Assembly (NCBI GenBank): GCA_944321565.1
Contig: CALULT010000033.1
Coordinates: forward strand, 1-35,523
Length of the DNA: 35,523 nucleotides
Origin: an uncultured Paraprevotella sp.
GTDB lineage: Bacteria > Bacteroidota > Bacteroidia > Bacteroidales > Bacteroidaceae
Reading direction: 5' to 3'
Shown: one piece after another, positions 25,220-33,227 of the stretch
How positions within the stretch are numbered: position 1 is the stretch's first letter
Layout: each line of letters starts with the position of its first letter
Notes under the pieces: generated by a model
Database searches by the model: none
What the model saw: the letters and a program-made list of their open reading frames with translations, nothing else
What the model was told of the DNA's origin: nothing
Translations under genes and position numbers: made by a program

Positions 25220-25257
25220 TCTTATTTGGGACAGACAAACCTTTAAAAAGATAGCAT

Positions 25258-26343
25258 ATGAGACCGTACATTTTGTTGACTCCGGGACCTTTGACCACTT
25301 CGGAGCGAGTGAAAGAAGCCATGTTGAGCGATTGGTGCACATGGGACGAAGATTACAACGTGGGCATTGTGGAGGAAATCCGCAAGTCGCTTGTGGCCTT
25401 GGCCACCAAGCACGTGGAAGAATACACCTCCGTGCTGATGCAGGGCAGCGGCACATATTGCGTGGAAGCAGTGTTGGGAAGTGACCTCAAGCCAGGCGAC
25501 AAACTTGTGATTTTCAGTAATGGGGCATATGGGAACCGCATGGGAGTCATTGCCGACCGCCAGGGAATTGCCTACGACATGATGGCATTCGTCGAGACGA
25601 TGCAGGTGGAGCCTGAAGTGGTGGATTGTTATCTGTCACAACACGGCGACATCACACACGTGGCTTTCGTCCACTGCGAGACAACCACAGGGGTGCTCAA
25701 TCCGCTGGAGCCATTGGCACGTGTGGTGAAAAAGCACGGCAAGAAACTTATCGTGGACGCCATGAGCAGTTTTGGGGGAATCCCCTTGGATGTGTTTGAA
25801 CTGGGGATAGATTTTCTCATCAGCAGTGCCAACAAGTGTATCCAAGGTGTGCCAGGATTTGGCTTCATTATTGCCCGCCGCAGTGAACTGATGCGTTGCA
25901 AGGGAGTGTCCCGTTCGCTTTCGCTTGACATTTACGACCAATGGGACACGATGGAAAAGGGACATGGGAAGTGGCGTTTCACTTCGCCCACTCATGTGGT
26001 GCGCGCATTCAAGGAAGCGTTGGAGGAACTGGAGGCCGAAGGGGGCGTGGAAGCACGTCATGCCCGTTATCGTGAGAACCATGACGTGTTAGTCCGCGGG
26101 ATGGAGGCTTTGGGATTCAGGACGCTTCTTCCGGCAGACATCCAATCGCCTGTCATCACGTCTTTCCTTTATCCCGCTGCGGATTTCGACTTCAAAGGCT
26201 TTTATGCACGGTTGAAGGCAAAAGGTTTCGTGATTTATCCTGGTAAAATCTCCCAAGCCGACACGTTCCGCATTGGCAATATCGGCGATGTGTTTCCCCA
26301 GGATTTCGAACGGTTGGTTATGGCCGTGAAAGCCTGTCTGTGA
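25258..26343 (+). CDS. phnW: 2-aminoethylphosphonate-pyruvate transaminase
   Basis: 361-aa class V PLP-dependent aminotransferase. It starts with the family signature [37 protein letters not shown] is the cofactor phosphate-binding segment, [15 protein letters not shown] and [13 protein letters not shown] carry the PLP-contact aspartate, and [15 protein letters not shown] contains the Schiff-base lysine. It converts 2-aminoethylphosphonate and pyruvate to phosphonoacetaldehyde and alanine for PhnX. Typical loci have phnW before phnX; here the order is transporter-phnX-phnW. No phosphoenolpyruvate mutase or phosphonopyruvate decarboxylase gene is nearby, which favours breakdown over synthesis. 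Confidence 0.95.
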   Translation: MRPYILLTPGPLTTSERVKEAMLSDWCTWDEDYNVGIVEEIRKSLVALATKHVEEYTSVLMQGSGTYCVEAVLGSDLKPGDKLVIFSNGAYGNRMGVIADRQGIAYDMMAFVETMQVEPEVVDCYLSQHGDITHVAFVHCETTTGVLNPLEPLARVVKKHGKKLIVDAMSSFGGIPLDVFELGIDFLISSANKCIQGVPGFGFIIARRSELMRCKGVSRSLSLDIYDQWDTMEKGHGKWRFTSPTHVVRAFKEALEELEAEGGVEARHARYRENHDVLVRGMEALGFRTLLPADIQSPVITSFLYPAADFDFKGFYARLKAKGFVIYPGKISQADTFRIGNIGDVFPQDFERLVMAVKACL

Positions 26344-26353
26344 CACGGCTGCA

Positions 26354-26800
26354 GTTCCAGGAACAGTTCCTAATCTTGGGGATTTAACAACTGACGAATA
26401 TTCATTTGTAATCAAATGCCCTGCTTCCCGTCACTTGCCCGTGCGGAGAAAAAACTCCTCCGCCTTGCAGGGGAGGTGGCTCGAAGAGCCGGAGGGGTTT
26501 CCCATCCACGTATCATTCCGCATGGCAAACAAAAGGGTCGTTACGACCCCGCATGGCAAACAAAACGGCCATTATGGCCGCCGCAAGGTGAACGGAAGGG
26601 TCGTTACGACCCCGTGGGTGTGAGACCCCCTCCGCCCCTTCAGGGCTCGTCCCCCTGCAAGGCGGGACAGTTCATTCCTGCCGGCTTTGACTGCCGACAT
26701 TCAGAAATTTGTAAAAGCAGGAACTCTGCGCCACCCAATTGCCTCAATTCATTTTCCATTAGTGTTAAATCCCCCAAAATGCGAACTGTTCCCAGTTCCA
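26354..26800. repeat. nested fold-back element in the 800-bp gene-free gap
   Basis: Bases 26,344-27,148 hold no gene. The outer arms are ggaacagttcctaatcttgg (with ggatttaaca following) on the left and, on the opposite strand, gggaacagttcgcattttgg (with ggatttaaca following) near 26,762-26,800. Inner arms 26,455-26,510 and 26,613-26,668 are inverted copies sharing the core cgccttgcaggggga-like sequence and ending in ccacg/cgtgg. Between them are small palindromes gggtcgttacgaccc (twice) and ggccattatggcc, separated by the repeat gcatggcaaacaaaa (twice). The element is far more GC-rich than other intergenic DNA here. It looks like a non-autonomous mobile or structural repeat. Confidence 0.65.
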
Positions 26801-27016
26801 AGCCTTTGAAACAAGGTGTTCCAAGCCTTTGGAACTGGGTGTTCCAGGCTTTGGAACTGGGTGTTCCAGGCCTTTGGAACTAGGTGTTCCAAGCCTTTGG
26901 AACTGGGTGTTTCAGGCTTTGGAACTGGGTGTTTCAGGCTTTGGAACTGGGTGTTCCAGGCTTTGAAACTAGGTGTTTCAGGCTTTGAAACTGGGTGTTT
27001 CAGGCTCTGAAACTTT
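26795..27016. repeat. 22/23-bp tandem repeat array, nine units plus one degenerate
   Basis: Units begin at 26,816, 26,839, 26,861, 26,884, 26,907, 26,929, 26,951, 26,973 and 26,995, with a degenerate first copy at 26,795. The consensus is gtgttccaggctttggaact followed by gg. Lengths are 22 or 23 bp, depending on one extra C in ggcctttgg. Each unit contains two small inverted repeats, ggaac/gttcc and ccaag/ctttgg. There are no unique spacers, so it is not a CRISPR array. An open frame through it is an artefact of the repeat. Confidence 0.9.
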
Positions 27017-27092
27017 CATCGCGGGTACAATTGCAGCGACAATGCGCTGTGGTATTCCTTTGTATGGAGCGGGTAAATGGTTTGGGGAGCCG

Positions 27093-27150
27093 AAAAAAAA
27101 GCGAAGGTTGCCATTGCGGTCATAAAACCGACGGCAACCTTCGCTTTTTT
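27093..27150. terminator. bidirectional terminator at the end of rng
   Basis: GCGAAGGTTGCC (27,101-27,112) pairs with GGCAACCTTCGC (27,133-27,144), with an inner CGGT/ACCG stem in the loop. It is flanked by eight A on the left and six T on the right, so it can stop transcription from either side. The rng stop codon overlaps its edge. Confidence 0.88.
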
Positions 27151-28726
27151 AGTGTTTGATTTCGATTTCTTCTTTCATGTCTATTTCTTGGCCGTCTTTG
27201 TCATAGAACTCATATTGCAGGAAGCCCAACTTCTGGCTGGGTATGACTTTGATGCCAAACCCATATTTCATTTGCCATTTCCTTTTCAGCGAAACCAGCC
27301 CTTGGTTGATATATGCTGCGACGTATGGATGTACGTGTAACGTAAAGTTCTTGATGCCCAATTTGTTGGACATCGTGCTGATTTTGCTTTCCAAAACATC
27401 CGTGAAAAGGAAGCTGGATTTGATGGTTCCCTTTCCGAAGCACGTGGGACAGACTTCGTCCACCATGACATCCATTACGGGACGCACCCTTTGCCGGGTG
27501 ATTTGCATCAGGCCGAATTTACTCAAAGGCAGGATGTTGTGGCGCGCACGGTCTTTCTTCATGTTCTCGCACATGCGTTCGTATAGTTTCTGCCGGTCTT
27601 CCGCCAGGTTCATGTCAATAAAGTCCACGACGATAATCCCTCCCATGTCGCGCAACCGTAGTTGCCGTGCCAGTTCGTCGGCCGCTCCGAGGTTGACGTC
27701 CAGCGCGTTGGCTTCTTGGCCGTCCTTTGATTTAGAGCGGTTTCCGCTGTTCACGTCCACGACGTGCAGTGCCTCCGTGTGTTCGATGATCAGGTATGCC
27801 CCGTGCTTGTAAGAGACGGTTTTCCCGAACGAGGACTTGATTTGCTTGGTGACATCAAAGTTGTCGAAGATGGGAAGCTTTCCGGTGTATTGTTTCACGA
27901 TGCCCACACTCTCCGGGGCAATCAGCGTCACATAGTTTTTCACTTCGTTGAAAATATCCGTGTCGTTGATGTAGATGTTTTCATACGAAGGGTTGAACAG
28001 GTCCCTCAGCATGGCTACGGTCCGGCTGGTCTCCTCATACGCCAGTTCCGGCAGTTTGGTAGCCTTTTGAGCCCTGATAAAAGTCTCTTCACACCTTTTG
28101 AGCAACACTTTGAGTTCGGTGTCCAATTCGGCGACCCGCTTTCCTTCGGCCACCGTCCTTACGATAACCCCGAAGTTTTTGGGCTTGATGCTTTGGATGA
28201 GTTGCTTCAGCCGTGCCCGCTCTTCGCCGGATTTGATTTTGGAGGAAACAGACACCTTGTCTTGGAAAGGCATCAGCACCAGGAAACGTCCGGGAAACGA
28301 CAGTTCGCATGTGAGGCGCGGCCCTTTCGTGGAAATCGGTTCTTTGACGATTTGCACCAGGATTTCCTGTCCCTGCTGGAGGATGTTCTGCACGCTCCCG
28401 TCTTTTTCCAAGTCCGGCTGGATGCTGGCTTTCGAAATGGGCAGGAACTTTTTCTTGTCGCTGATTACCTGCCTGAGGTATTTGTTATAAGTGTTATATT
28501 TCGTGCCAAGATCAAGATAATGCAAGAAAGCATCGCGTTCATAGCCTACATTCACAAAGCAAGCATTCAGCCCCGGCATGAGTTTCCTCACTTTGGCCAG
28601 GTATATGTTGCCCACCACGAAAGAAGCCGACCGGCCTTCTTTCTGAAATTCCACCAGCCGCTTGTCTTCCAACAGGGCGATGGATATTTCTTTGGGTTGA
28701 ACATCTACTATAACTTCGCTTGTCAT
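27149..28726 (-). CDS. rng: ribonuclease E/G family protein
   Basis: 525 aa from the ATG at 28,726 (MTSEVIVDVQPKEISIALLE, the usual Bacteroidota start; upstream in-frame ATGs add only 16 residues). The S1 RNA-binding domain covers about residues 35-130 (VGNIYLAKVRKLMPGLNACF, DAFLHYLDLG). The RNase H-like/DNase I-like catalytic part has the metal-binding aspartates in VVDVNSGNRSKS and GGIIVVDFIDM, and CPTCFGKG is the zinc-link that joins the dimer pairs. There is no long disordered C-terminal scaffold, so it is the RNase G-length form for mRNA turnover and rRNA processing. It lies downstream of a 29-aa gene and the HU gene. Confidence 0.94.
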   Translation of the reverse strand: MTSEVIVDVQPKEISIALLEDKRLVEFQKEGRSASFVVGNIYLAKVRKLMPGLNACFVNVGYERDAFLHYLDLGTKYNTYNKYLRQVISDKKKFLPISKASIQPDLEKDGSVQNILQQGQEILVQIVKEPISTKGPRLTCELSFPGRFLVLMPFQDKVSVSSKIKSGEERARLKQLIQSIKPKNFGVIVRTVAEGKRVAELDTELKVLLKRCEETFIRAQKATKLPELAYEETSRTVAMLRDLFNPSYENIYINDTDIFNEVKNYVTLIAPESVGIVKQYTGKLPIFDNFDVTKQIKSSFGKTVSYKHGAYLIIEHTEALHVVDVNSGNRSKSKDGQEANALDVNLGAADELARQLRLRDMGGIIVVDFIDMNLAEDRQKLYERMCENMKKDRARHNILPLSKFGLMQITRQRVRPVMDVMVDEVCPTCFGKGTIKSSFLFTDVLESKISTMSNKLGIKNFTLHVHPYVAAYINQGLVSLKRKWQMKYGFGIKVIPSQKLGFLQYEFYDKDGQEIDMKEEIEIKH

Positions 28727-28848
28727 TCTTTTGCTTTTACTGATTGATTCTTGATTGCGTTCCATTTTACACAAAGAACAAACTTGGGGGAGCCTCGTAA
28801 GAAAGCCCTCGCAAGTTTGTTCCTATCTTTCCTACAGACAAGCGTCGG

Positions 28849-28938
28849 CTACTTGCTCTTATGTCTGTTCTTTCTCAGTCTTTTTTTACGCTTGTGTGTA
28901 GCCATCTTGTGTCTTTTTTTCTTTTTTCCGCTTGGCAT
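28849..28938 (-). CDS. 29-aa AURKAIP1/COX24-domain small basic protein (bS22-like)
   Basis: The minus strand reads ATG CCA AGC GGA AAA AAG from 28,938 and gives a 29-residue, extremely lysine/arginine-rich peptide (MPSGKKKKRHKMATHKRK, ending RHKSK) with a TAG at 28,849-28,851. Despite its size, this matches the well-conserved Bacteroidota COX24-like small ribosomal protein family nearly residue for residue as I recall it. It lies between the HU gene and rng, a conserved position. Such a gene falls below usual length cut-offs and is easily missed. Its role at the ribosome is inferred from the family. Confidence 0.88.
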   Translation of the reverse strand: MPSGKKKKRHKMATHKRKKRLRKNRHKSK

Positions 28939-28992
28939 AATCAAAATGTTTTTATAAGTTAATAAATCTGTCTATAATCCTCTATGCGGGAT

Positions 28993-29271
28993 TCATTTCT
29001 TGATTGCGTCCACAAATACTTTCGCGGGTTTGAACGCCGGAATGTTGTGCTCATCAATGATGATTGTGGTGTTCTTGGAAATATTCCGGGCTGTCTTTTT
29101 GGCTCTTTTCTTCAGGATGAAGCTGCCAAAACCACGAAGATACACATTCTCTTCCTTTTCAATCAAAGATTCCTTCACTGCTTCCATGAAAGCTTCAACG
29201 GCGGTCAATGCAGTGGATTTGTCAATGCCCGTCTTCTTGGAAATCTCGCTAACAATTTGTGCTTTTGTCAT
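28993..29271 (-). CDS. HU/IHF-family DNA-binding protein
   Basis: 92 aa, normal HU length. N-terminal helices TKAQIVSEISKKTGIDKSTA and VEAFMEAVKESLIEKEENVY, then the saddle segment LRGFGSFILKKRAKKTARNI, a short arm (NTTIIIDEHNIPAFKPAK) and the closing VFVDAIKK. The arm lacks the usual RNPxTG-type proline context seen in canonical HU (here ARNISKNTTI), a feature common in this Bacteroidota subgroup. It compacts and bends DNA. It is divergent to mutY, with back-to-back promoters in the 166-bp gap. Confidence 0.94.
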   Translation of the reverse strand: MTKAQIVSEISKKTGIDKSTALTAVEAFMEAVKESLIEKEENVYLRGFGSFILKKRAKKTARNISKNTTIIIDEHNIPAFKPAKVFVDAIKK

Positions 29272-29324
29272 TGTCTTGTAAAAATTATTGTTCGTAATCG
29301 CTTTGTTCCTAATTTTTTGGAATG

Positions 29325-29332
29325 CAAATATA
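29325..29332 (-). promoter_or_regulatory. -7 promoter element of the HU gene
   Basis: CAAATATA on the plus strand reads TATATTTG on the minus strand, an exact TAnnTTTG match, 54 bases before the HU ATG. Confidence 0.6.
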
Positions 29333-29408
29333 TAGCTTTTTTGCCAAGGAAAGAAGGTCTATCGGGAAAAAAAACTTGTTTCCTTGCTTTTTTCGCTTTA
29401 AAAACAGC

Positions 29409-29416
29409 TATTTTTG
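29409..29416 (+). promoter_or_regulatory. -7 promoter element of mutY
   Basis: TATTTTTG matches TAnnTTTG exactly, with a TTG at 29,384-29,386 as possible -33 element. It lies 21 bases before the mutY ATG. Confidence 0.6.
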
Positions 29417-29437
29417 CATCGTTTATTTGATTAGGGT

Positions 29438-30517
29438 ATGGTGAAAGATTGTAGTTTTGCGCATAAACTGCTGGGGTGGTATCAAGAAAATCGCAGATTT
29501 TTACCCTGGCGTGGCACGAATGACCCATATAGGATTTGGGTTTCGGAGATTATCCTGCAACAGACCCGGGTCAACCAAGGATATGGATATTACCTCCGTT
29601 TCATGGAGCGCTTTCCGGATGTCCATGCGCTGGCTTCAGCTTCCGAGGACGACGTGCTGAAATGTTGGCAGGGGTTGGGTTATTATTCCCGTGCCCGGAA
29701 TCTTCATAAGGCGGCCCGGCAGATCATGGAGGCTGGAGGATTCCCGAAGGACTATGCCGGGATTCGCAGGCTGAAGGGGGTGGGGGATTATACGGCGGCT
29801 GCCATTGCTTCGTTCGCATACGGGTTGCCGTATGCAGTGGTGGACGGCAATGTCTATCGTGTCTTGTCCCGGTATTTTGGCTTGGAAGTCCCGATTGACA
29901 CGGGCGGTGGGAAAAGGTATTTCGCGGCCTTGGCCCAGGAATTGTTGCCGGAAGGGGATGACGGGGCGGATTATAATCAAGCCCTCATGGACTTTGGGGC
30001 GATGCAATGTGTGCCCAAGAATCCGGATTGCGAAGTCTGCCCATTGGCCGGGAGCTGTGTGGCTTCCGCGCAAGGACGAATTGCGGATTTTCCTGTGAAA
30101 TCCCGCAAGTTGAATGTGTCAACACGCTTTTTCCACTACTTTTATATAAGTGTGGGGGGCGAAACCGCTTTGTTCCGTCGCGAAAACAGCGACATTTGGA
30201 AAGGGTTGTATGAGCCGCTGTTGGTGGAGACGGGCGAAGCCTGCGAGCCAGGACGTTTGTTGGTGCATGGGAAAGTGCCGGATTTCATCTTGTCGGAAAA
30301 GGCGGAAAGGACTTTGTTGTGCGGGGAAACGCGCCATCAATTGACCCATCGCACATTGATTGCCGACCTCTATCGTTTGGAACTGCCGGAAAAACCATCC
30401 GACGATGAGCTGGGGCGGCATGCATGTTGGGTGAAACAGGAGGAACTGGCGGATTATGCCTTGCCGCGCCTGGTGGAGGGCTGGTTTGAAAAGGTTGGCC
30501 TGTTGCCTGGAAAATGA
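29438..30517 (+). CDS. mutY: A/G-specific adenine DNA glycosylase
   Basis: 359 aa. MutY removes adenine mispaired with 8-oxoguanine. The catalytic glutamate is in RIWVSEIILQQTRVNQG, the helix-hairpin-helix is RLKGVGDYTAAAIASFAYG, and the catalytic aspartate is in YAVVDGNVYRVLSRY. The 4Fe-4S cluster motif C-x6-C-x2-C-x5-C is complete (CVPKNPDCEVCPLAGSC). The C-terminal 130 residues form the NUDIX-like domain that recognises 8-oxoG (HQLTHRTLIADLYRLELPEK). Length is typical. The ATG at 29,438 lies just after the -7 element; ssb follows 85 bases downstream with its own promoter. Confidence 0.97.
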   Translation: MVKDCSFAHKLLGWYQENRRFLPWRGTNDPYRIWVSEIILQQTRVNQGYGYYLRFMERFPDVHALASASEDDVLKCWQGLGYYSRARNLHKAARQIMEAGGFPKDYAGIRRLKGVGDYTAAAIASFAYGLPYAVVDGNVYRVLSRYFGLEVPIDTGGGKRYFAALAQELLPEGDDGADYNQALMDFGAMQCVPKNPDCEVCPLAGSCVASAQGRIADFPVKSRKLNVSTRFFHYFYISVGGETALFRRENSDIWKGLYEPLLVETGEACEPGRLLVHGKVPDFILSEKAERTLLCGETRHQLTHRTLIADLYRLELPEKPSDDELGRHACWVKQEELADYALPRLVEGWFEKVGLLPGK

Positions 30518-30569
30518 TGGAGGAAATGAAAAAAGGGCTGTCAAACTTGGAGTAATATATTTTATTTAT

Positions 30570-30577
30570 TAATTTTG
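30570..30577 (+). promoter_or_regulatory. promoter of ssb-gldE-PPTase
   Basis: TAATTTTG is an exact -7 match, with TTG at 30,547-30,549 and a 20-base gap, the usual -33/-7 geometry for this phylum. It lies 25 bases before the ssb ATG. Confidence 0.65.
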
Positions 30578-30602
30578 GAGGCAAAATAGAAATTAGATTA
30601 TT

Positions 30603-31028
30603 ATGTCATTGAACAAGGTGATGCTGATAGGCAATGTGGGGAAAGAGCCAGACGTGCGTTATTTAGACAATGGAGTGGCCGTGGCCACGTTTCCGTTGGC
30701 TACAAGCGAGCGGGGATACCGCCTGCAGAACGGCACGGAAGTTCCTGAACGAACGGAATGGCATAACGTTGTCTTATGGCGCGGCTTGGCAGAGACGGCA
30801 GAAAAATATGTCCATAAAGGAGATAAACTTTTCATAGAAGGGAAAATCCGTTCGCGTTCGTATGACGACCAAAACGGGGTGAAGCGTTATGTGACGGAGA
30901 TTTTTGCCGACAGCATGGAAATGCTGACCACCCTGCGAAGCGGTTCGCAAGCATCTGCGCAAACAGGAGAAGCCACATCGGCTGCTTCCAGGAAAACAAC
31001 GAACGGGGACGAAGGTTTGCCGTTTTAA
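30603..31028 (+). CDS. ssb: single-stranded DNA-binding protein
   Basis: 141 aa. The OB-fold spans residues 1-110: LNKVMLIGNVGKEPDVRYLD, VATFPLATSERGY, TEWHNVVLWRGLAETAEKYV, GDKLFIEGKIRSRSYDDQNG. The short glycine/serine-rich linker ends in the acidic tip DEGLPF that binds SSB partner proteins. It coats single-stranded DNA during replication and repair. The gene is upstream of gldE with 22 bases between, in a gene order (mutY-ssb-gldE-PPTase) familiar from Bacteroides. Confidence 0.97.
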   Translation: MSLNKVMLIGNVGKEPDVRYLDNGVAVATFPLATSERGYRLQNGTEVPERTEWHNVVLWRGLAETAEKYVHKGDKLFIEGKIRSRSYDDQNGVKRYVTEIFADSMEMLTTLRSGSQASAQTGEATSAASRKTTNGDEGLPF

Positions 31029-31050
31029 TGTCTAACTAAATTGTTGAATT

Positions 31051-32400
31051 TTGGATTCTGATTCGTTTTTATCTATTTTAGATTCGCTTGATTATCTGAC
31101 GTGGGTGCGCCCCGATGTGCCGGCTGTCGTGGCTTTGGTGCTGGCACTTTTGTTTTTGTTGTGTTCGGCTTTGATTTCCGCGTCTGAAAACGCTTTTTTC
31201 TCGCTTTCGGCTGCAGATTTGGACACGGTGGAAGAAAGCAAGCGGGCGTCGGACAGTAAAATCATCTCGTTGAAGGAAGATTCAGAACGTCTTTTGGCCA
31301 CTTTGTTGATTTCAAACAACTTGATGAACGTGGCGTTTATCGTGTTGCTGAATTTCTTTTTTGCAAAAACGGTAGTGCACGGGGGAGGGGATGTGGCTTT
31401 CCTTGTCGGGTTGACGCTCGTGCTGGTGCTTGTCCTTTTGTTGTTTGGCGAAATCATACCGAAGATTTGTTCTTCGCGCCATCCCTTGGGGGTATGCCGG
31501 ATGATGGCATCGCCAATGATGGCAATGCGGAAATTGTTGTGGCCGGTTTCTTCCTTGTTCGTGCATTCGAAGCATTTGGCAACAAAAGTAGTGCATACGG
31601 AAAAACATGCCATATCGGTGGACGAACTGGAACAGGCATTGGAACTTACGGACAAAAAGGACATCGCGGAAGAACAAAACATGCTGGAAGGCATTATCCG
31701 TTTCGGCGGGGAAATGGCGAAGGAAATCATGACGCCCCGGATGGATATCGTGGACCTTGACATGAACACGGCCTATCCCGAAGTGCTTCGCTGCATTGTG
31801 GAAAGCAATTATTCGCGCATTCCTGTCTATGCAGGTTCGAGGGATAATGTCAAAGGCATATTGTATATCAAGGATTTGTTGCCCCACCTGAACAAACCTG
31901 CCAATTTCCGTTGGCAGTCTCTTATCCGGCCGCCTTATTTCGTGCCGGAAACGAAAATGATTGATGACTTGTTGAGGGACTTCCAAACGAATAAAGTGCA
32001 TATCGCCGTGGTGGTGGATGAATTCGGGGGCACTTCGGGCATCGTGACGATGGAAGACATCATCGAGGAAATCGTGGGCGAAATCAACGACGAATACGAT
32101 GAAGAGGAACGGCAGTATGCGAAAATTGGCGACAACGTGTATGTCTTCGAAGGAAAAGTGCTTCTGACGGATTTCTTCAAGGTCTTGCAGCTGGACGATG
32201 ATGTCTTTGAGGCTGTGGAAGGCGAAGCGGATACATTGGCGGGGCTGTTGTTGGAAATCAAAGGCGAGTTCCCCGAGCTTCACGAAATACTTCGCTATAA
32301 GAATTATGCGTTTGAAGTGTTGGAGATGGATGACCGCAGGATTCTGAAGGTCAAGGTTAGTGTGCTTCCCGAAACGGAAGCCGAAGAGGGGGAATCATAA
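31051..32400 (+). CDS. gldE: GldE-family CNNM/CBS membrane protein
   Basis: 449 aa beginning at TTG 31,051; there is no earlier ATG in frame, and the next internal methionine would delete the first membrane helices. Residues 20-190 are the DUF21/CNNM membrane domain (AVVALVLALLFLLCSALISA, SNNLMNVAFIVLLNFFFAKT, VLVLVLLLFGEIIPKI). A CBS pair follows (IMTPRMDIVDLDMNTAYPEV, SRIPVYAGSRDNVKGILYIK; HIAVVVDEFGGTSGIVTMED). The C-terminal CorC_HlyC domain covers VYVFEGKVLLTDFFKVLQL to the end. The family includes magnesium/cobalt efflux proteins and the gliding protein GldE; non-gliding gut species also keep it. Confidence 0.93.
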   Translation: MDSDSFLSILDSLDYLTWVRPDVPAVVALVLALLFLLCSALISASENAFFSLSAADLDTVEESKRASDSKIISLKEDSERLLATLLISNNLMNVAFIVLLNFFFAKTVVHGGGDVAFLVGLTLVLVLVLLLFGEIIPKICSSRHPLGVCRMMASPMMAMRKLLWPVSSLFVHSKHLATKVVHTEKHAISVDELEQALELTDKKDIAEEQNMLEGIIRFGGEMAKEIMTPRMDIVDLDMNTAYPEVLRCIVESNYSRIPVYAGSRDNVKGILYIKDLLPHLNKPANFRWQSLIRPPYFVPETKMIDDLLRDFQTNKVHIAVVVDEFGGTSGIVTMEDIIEEIVGEINDEYDEEERQYAKIGDNVYVFEGKVLLTDFFKVLQLDDDVFEAVEGEADTLAGLLLEIKGEFPELHEILRYKNYAFEVLEMDDRRILKVKVSVLPETEAEEGES

Positions 32401-32406
32401 GCGCTT

Positions 32407-33057
32407 ATGCCGTTTTTCCGGAAAATAGAAGACGAGAAAGGCTGGGGAGGGATTTGGAAAATAACCGAAACGGTCGAGAGCTTATGCCGCATGTTGCCCA
32501 ATGGGGAAACGTACCGGGCACATGCCTATCGCCGTTTCATGGCCGAGCGGCGGAGGTTGGAATATGTTTCCGTGCGCGCCCTTGTCTATCTGTTGTTGGG
32601 CGAAGAAAAGCAAATTTGTTATTCCCCTACCGGCCATCCTTATTTTTCCGACGGCTGCCTGCAGCTTTCCATATCCCATACGCTCGGTTATGCATCGGTG
32701 TTGTTTTCGAAAGACTATGAAGTGGGTGTGGACATCGAGGCCGTTTCGGAACGGATTTTGCGGCTGAAGGAGCGGCTGATCGGTCCGGAAGAACGTGCGG
32801 AGAGCGTGTACGACATCTTGCTGCATTGGTCGTCCAAGGAAGCGGCTTTTAAGATTTTGGACCAGGAGGGCATAGATTTCCGCAGGAATCTGACGGTTTC
32901 CGGATTGGCCTGTGCAGCTTCGCGCGACCATGCGGAGGCGGATGGCGATTTCCGGTTGGCCTATCATCTCTCGGGCGGAGAGACGGGCGTGTTCCCCATA
33001 CATTATGAAACCACGTCGGATTTCGTGCTGACCTATACTTTCCGGAAACTGGCGTAG
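32407..33057 (+). CDS. 4'-phosphopantetheinyl transferase, Sfp-type
   Basis: 216 aa. The two signature segments are VGVDIEAVSERIL and LHWSSKEAAFKIL, holding the magnesium-binding acids and the catalytic glutamate/lysine, preceded by LQLSISHTLGYASVLFS. It transfers phosphopantetheine to carrier proteins. The subgroup encoded next to gldE is common in Bacteroidota; its carrier-protein target is not visible here, and no polyketide or peptide synthetase is in the window. It starts 7 bases after the gldE stop, in the same operon. A hairpin follows 10 bases after the stop. Confidence 0.93.
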   Translation: MPFFRKIEDEKGWGGIWKITETVESLCRMLPNGETYRAHAYRRFMAERRRLEYVSVRALVYLLLGEEKQICYSPTGHPYFSDGCLQLSISHTLGYASVLFSKDYEVGVDIEAVSERILRLKERLIGPEERAESVYDILLHWSSKEAAFKILDQEGIDFRRNLTVSGLACAASRDHAEADGDFRLAYHLSGGETGVFPIHYETTSDFVLTYTFRKLA

Positions 33058-33066
33058 AGGACGGGG

Positions 33067-33088
33067 AGACGCAATATTTTGCGTCTTT
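33067..33088 (+). terminator. hairpin terminator after the PPTase gene
   Basis: AGACGCAA, loop TATT and TTGCGTCT form a perfect 8-bp stem 10 bases after the stop codon. The T-run is short (TTT), so termination may be incomplete. Confidence 0.55.
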
Positions 33089-33133
33089 ACAAGAATTTTA
33101 ATGCGGAAAACATTGCAGGTCTGTGTTTTTTTT

Positions 33134-33141
33134 TATATTTG
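33134..33141 (+). promoter_or_regulatory. promoter of the thioredoxin-like exported protein gene
   Basis: TATATTTG matches TAnnTTTG exactly, with TTG at 33,113-33,115, an 18-base gap. The ATG at 33,228 lies 86 bases downstream, leaving a long leader. Confidence 0.55.
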
Positions 33142-33227
33142 CGGAACTGTTTGGTGCTTGCGTGTGTGGGATATAAGCAACGCATTTATTGGAATGATTT
33201 TGGATAAGGCTAATTATTATTAACTTA

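Noticed and set aside
24425-26343. Phosphonate biosynthesis instead of breakdown
   Set aside because: PhnX hydrolyses the C-P bond, and neither phosphoenolpyruvate mutase nor phosphonopyruvate decarboxylase is encoded nearby.
26640-26759. 39-codon open frame on the minus strand within the fold-back element
   Set aside because: Begins in one arm and ends in the inner inverted repeat; no promoter or ribosome-binding site. It is more likely a by-product of the repeat.
26816-27010. Open frame of 64 codons on the plus strand
   Set aside because: It runs through the tandem repeat and its protein is the repeat translated in changing frames (WNWVFQAF, ELGVSGFG); no start context or homology.
26795-27016. 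CRISPR array
   Set aside because: The repeat units follow each other directly with no unique spacers, and there are no cas genes.
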